Assembly: GCA_020746105.1 (NCBI GenBank)
Contig: CM036617.1
Coordinates: 142,193,845 to 142,257,844 of the forward strand
Reading direction: 5' to 3'
Source: Trogon surrucura
Lineage: Eukaryota; Chordata; Aves; Trogoniformes; Trogonidae
Length of the DNA stretch: 64,000 nt
Position 1 is the stretch's first letter; each line of letters begins with the position of its first letter. Position numbers and translations under genes: made by a program. The notes beneath the pieces were generated by a model that did not search any database, had not been told where the DNA came from, and was given only the letters and a program-made list of their open reading frames with translations. Positions 60,847 through 64,000 of this stretch are shown here, piece after piece.

Positions 60847-61381
60847 GAGACCTCACTTGGAGTTCTGTGTCCAGCTCTGGAGCCCTCAACACACGAAGGA
60901 CATGGATCTGTTCGAGCAGGTCTAGAGGAGGCCACAAAAATGATCAAAGGGTTGGAGCACTGCTCTTACGAGGAGAGGCTGAAAGAGTTGGGATTGTTCA
61001 GCCTGGAAAAGGAGAAGACAAGGCTCTGGGGTGACCTTACAGCAGCCTTCCAGTACCTGAAGGAAGCCTACAGGAAAGCTTGGGAGGGACTGTTCACAAG
61101 GGCGTATAGCAACAGGATGAGGGGCAATAGTTTTAAACTAGAGCAGGGTAGATTTAGACTAGATATCAGGAAGAAGTTCTTTACAATGAGGGTGGTGAAA
61201 CACTGGAAGAAGTTGTCCAGAGAAGTTGTGGATGCCCCATCCCTGGAAGCATTCATGGTCAGGCTTGACGGGGCTCTGAGCAACCTGATCTAGTTAAAGA
61301 TGTCCCTGCTCACTGTAGAGGGCTCGGACTAAGTAAGTTTTAAAGGTCCTTTCCAACCCAACACATTCTATAATTCTATGT
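60847..61381 (+). mobile_element. CR1 LINE 3' fragment (reverse transcriptase C-terminus)
   Basis: This 5'-truncated CR1 copy on the + strand begins around AGACCTCACTTGGAGTTCTG and ends with TTCCAACCCAACACATTC and ATAATTCTATG. From 60940 a 117-codon frame remains open: MIKGLEHCSYEERLKELGLF, then a GNSFKLEQGRFRLDIRKKFF block, VVKHWKKLSREVV, and SLEAFMVRLDGALSNLI. This is the conserved end of CR1 ORF2. A stop after LSNLI is the normal end. It is antisense to DUSP16. Confidence 0.96.
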
Positions 61382-62109
61382 GTTTTCCTGGATTCATAAT
61401 GCACATGCAGGTCCCTATGGGGATGAAGATTTTATATATTTAAAAAAAAAAAATAAATTTACATCCAGCTTAACAGGTTCAGCTGGAAAACTTATATTTT
61501 ACTTGTAGTGCTGCTGCTTCAGCTTGAAATGTTGGTTATTTATCTTAATAGCAAGAGAAGTCATAAATTCCGATCAATTTATAAAGTCCTGTTATTGGAA
61601 CAGGTCAGTTGTGTTTATCACTGGGAAATCCCAGGTCAGCAGATGTTTCACTCATTAGACATAATATATAAATACAAAATTCTAAATAAATTAAATTCTG
61701 AAAAAAGTACAAACTTCACTTTAACAATGCAAAAAAACTCAAAAATGAAAGAATCTTACTTTGTGAGAGTTTCATGTAGCAATACAGGAAAAATACCAGA
61801 TTTCACATTCACAGTCATTAGGTTGACAAAACATAATTTTCTGTTTGCCCTGACTGTAGTGCTATAGAGTCACTAGTTTTAAGTTTGCCCAGATAAATGG
61901 AAGTGTACAGCAGTGAAATGCATATTGCTCTAAAATACAAAAATTGTTGGAAAAATTACTATACCAAGCCTTAATTAAACCTATTTAAAAAAATAACAAA
62001 ATAAATCACCCTATCTTTGCAACCTGGTTGGCAAGTGTGCTTCCTATCACAGAGCAGGCATTATATATTGGCCTCAGGAAGGTGACAAAAGAATATGCCA
62101 CTATGCAAA

Positions 62110-62122
62110 GGGGGGGGGGGGG
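62110..62122. repeat. G13 homopolymer
   Basis: Thirteen G in a row (C13 in the DUSP16 direction). Confidence 0.85.
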
Positions 62123-62310
62123 AAGTGAAACTTGATAGTTGTGTCCTTTTTTTTTTTCAGAGAGAAAAAAAAGTATTCAGCTTTTTTTTTTATTTCTCTT
62201 AAAATTTTGTGTCACAAATTTTGATTCTCTTTTATTTGTATCAAAAGCTGTCACTAAACTCAATGAAAACTTTTCCACTGGCTCTAGTGGGAATTGGCTC
62301 TAGCTCCTTT

Positions 62311-62350
62311 GTGAGCTAGACAGTTTATTCGTGAACTAGACAGTTTGTTT
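62311..62350. repeat. 20-bp tandem duplication
   Basis: GTGAGCTAGACAGTTTATTC is followed directly by GTGAACTAGACAGTTTGTTT, two 20-bp units differing at three positions. A nearby GGCTCTAG pair (from about 62280) suggests a locally slippage-prone stretch. Confidence 0.8.
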
Positions 62351-64000
62351 TGATAGGTAAATTGCTGAGTTAAAAAGTCCAAGTAATAACAGAAAAATAA
62401 AGCAGCTGAGAAACTACAGAACCCTAAAACTGAGGACGTTAAAAATATGTAATTTTTAATCTGCGACTTTCAGTTTGGGTATATTTCTAATCTTCTCAAT
62501 GCTTACCATTCACTGTCTCCGCCTTTACTCTCGTATGTTAATAGCTTGCTTCAAAAGACCCTTAAAAAGAACTCAGACCAGTCACGTATGGTGACGGTGT
62601 AAAGAGCATGTAAAAAACGTGAGGACTACCAGAACCTTTTTAAAAGTGACTATTACCTTAGTGTGTAGCTCTGTGCTAAGTTTCTGACAGCGTTCTGCCC
62701 ATGGCTTGAAAGTAATAAACTTAACAGTGATGTCACGTCAAATCCTATTTTGACAGAAACAGCTCCACTGGGCAGCAGAGTGACAACATTTTTATCAGCT
62801 ACAGGTTTTTGTTTTAATTCTCTGTGGTTTGCTACTGTCAGAATTTTGGACTCTGCCTTGGCACCTATCTAAACAAGACAAACCGGTAGCCTCCTCCTTT
62901 AGGTAAACACTAGAGCTCTCTCTCCCTTCCTGGTGGCTGCTCTTATTCAGCCACTGTGAGGTGTTGAAGCATCTGTTTCATTTGTATTCATAGTTTGTAA
63001 AAAGCTAAAATTCAATTTCTTGACTGTTCTCTTTCTTTCTGTGACTTAGATCCCAATGGTATGTATCGGACACTACAGAGTCTCATAAAACAATGCAATA
63101 CAATGCTTTGCCCTAAATAGGCCATTATGTCACCAATCTTCAAGCTAGGAAACCATTTTAGTCACAGGATGTTCTACACTGAAATCAGAGTTACAGAAAA
63201 GTGATCTGTAATCGAGCTATGAGAATACTGCGTGAAGTCACTCCCATGCACACTGGTAATACTGCATGGCTTCTTCCTCCTTGCAGATGGATTGCAACAT
63301 GCGACACCGTTTGTCATCTCCTTTTAAAGAAGAAAAATACATTGACTGTAGAACTAAAAAGATGTCCTTCACACTTGCCCAGTATCTTTACAGTCTCTCG
63401 ATATTGTTTGAAGAGCCAAACTAACAAAACCCCTACTACCTTCCACACGAACAACAGCGGACCTCTAACAGGCACATGTAATGCTGCCACAGAACTATAG
63501 GATCTCTCTGCACCTCAGGGATGCCTGTCCCGATCCCAAATGGCACAGAGGGAGCGAAGGCGGCAACGATGTAACTGGAAACCTGGCACTGCAGTTGTGT
63601 GTCTGATCCTTCTGTCCAAACAGCTCACATTTTGTGTGTACTCCTGATTTACACACCTACTGCTTTGACTCCAAGCAATTCCCTTACATTATAACAAGAC
63701 GCTTGTTTGAGTTACTTCAGGCTTGAGCTCATATGATAGCAACTATTTTAAAAGAGGTGGATGTAGAAGAATGTATTTTTAAAACTCTCAGAACAATGTT
63801 CTAATTCTACCTCGGTTAAGGAACTAGCGAAGAGCTTCCAGGAGCCTTGCTACAACCTTTGAAAGACTTCTACCTCACATAAGAAGATAATCTTGAAGTT
63901 GAACCTTGGTCTCATAAATGTTCAGCAATTTTATTCCCAGGGTCACTACTGCCTGCTTTGTCGGGTGCCTACAGCAATGCTCCCACATACGTCACCACTG

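Larger units (their letters stand above)
59143..64000 (-). other. Sequence upstream of the known DUSP16 exons (likely intron)
   Basis: About 4.9 kb contain no coding exon that I recognise, no CpG island and no clear promoter, so this is probably the long first intron with the promoter further right. Contents are two adjacent perfect inverted repeats (59840-59879), a (CAG)5 run (59968-59982), a CR1 tail (about 60847-61381), a G13 run (62110-62122) and a 20-bp tandem duplication (62311-62350). Open frames up to about 120 codons look like chance apart from the CR1 one. Confidence 0.7.

Noticed and set aside
1..64000. Prokaryotic operons, CRISPR arrays, tRNA or rRNA genes, integrated viral genes
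   Set aside because: None seen. Repeats are CR1 and simple sequence only, and coding content is interrupted by spliceosomal introns.

Overview
The window is eukaryotic nuclear DNA. All five recognisable interspersed repeats are 5'-truncated CR1 LINE tails, and the genes are small exons in long introns. That points to a sauropsid, most likely a bird; I cannot name the species. There is no prokaryotic, viral or CRISPR content. All coordinates were indexed by hand.

Two convergent (tail-to-tail) protein genes account for the coding content. On the left, + strand, are the last two coding exons of BORCS5 (4558-4715 and 21208-21438), a subunit of the lysosome-positioning complex BORC. Its first exons lie left of the window. 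On the right, - strand, is the complete coding sequence of DUSP16 (MAP kinase phosphatase MKP-7). It has six coding exons between 58772 (ATG) and 31254 (stop), and every junction has GT/AG borders and compatible phase. The exon lengths 231+139+164+160+124+1180 sum to 1998 nt, which is 665 codons plus stop, the length I recall for human DUSP16. BORCS5-DUSP16 adjacency matches the mammalian order as I know it (human 12p13).

Layout: 1-4557, BORCS5 intron with a CR1 tail. 4558-21438, BORCS5 exon, 16.5 kb intron and terminal exon. 21439 to about 21985, likely BORCS5 3'UTR, with a second possible poly(A) signal at 25578. About 22.0-28.15 kb, gene-free convergent spacer. About 28.15-31.25 kb, DUSP16 3'UTR with two candidate poly(A) signals and a Pumilio-type element. 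31.25-58.77 kb, DUSP16 coding exons and introns. 58.77-59.14 kb, DUSP16 5'UTR. 59.14-64 kb, upstream intron with a CR1 tail and two adjacent inverted repeats. No DUSP16 promoter is visible, so it probably lies right of the window.

The most interesting observation is in the DUSP16 5' leader. A 39-nt candidate non-coding exon (59104-59142), bounded by strong splice sites, joins the 5'UTR of the first coding exon to form a 23-codon upstream ORF. That uORF crosses the splice junction, has three in-frame ATGs and stops 67 nt before the main ATG. Other points worth checking are a small CpG/GC-rich patch in the long DUSP16 intron, alternative polyadenylation of both genes, and several inverted or tandem repeats. 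I see no wholly new biological system; the rest looks like ordinary vertebrate intronic and intergenic DNA.
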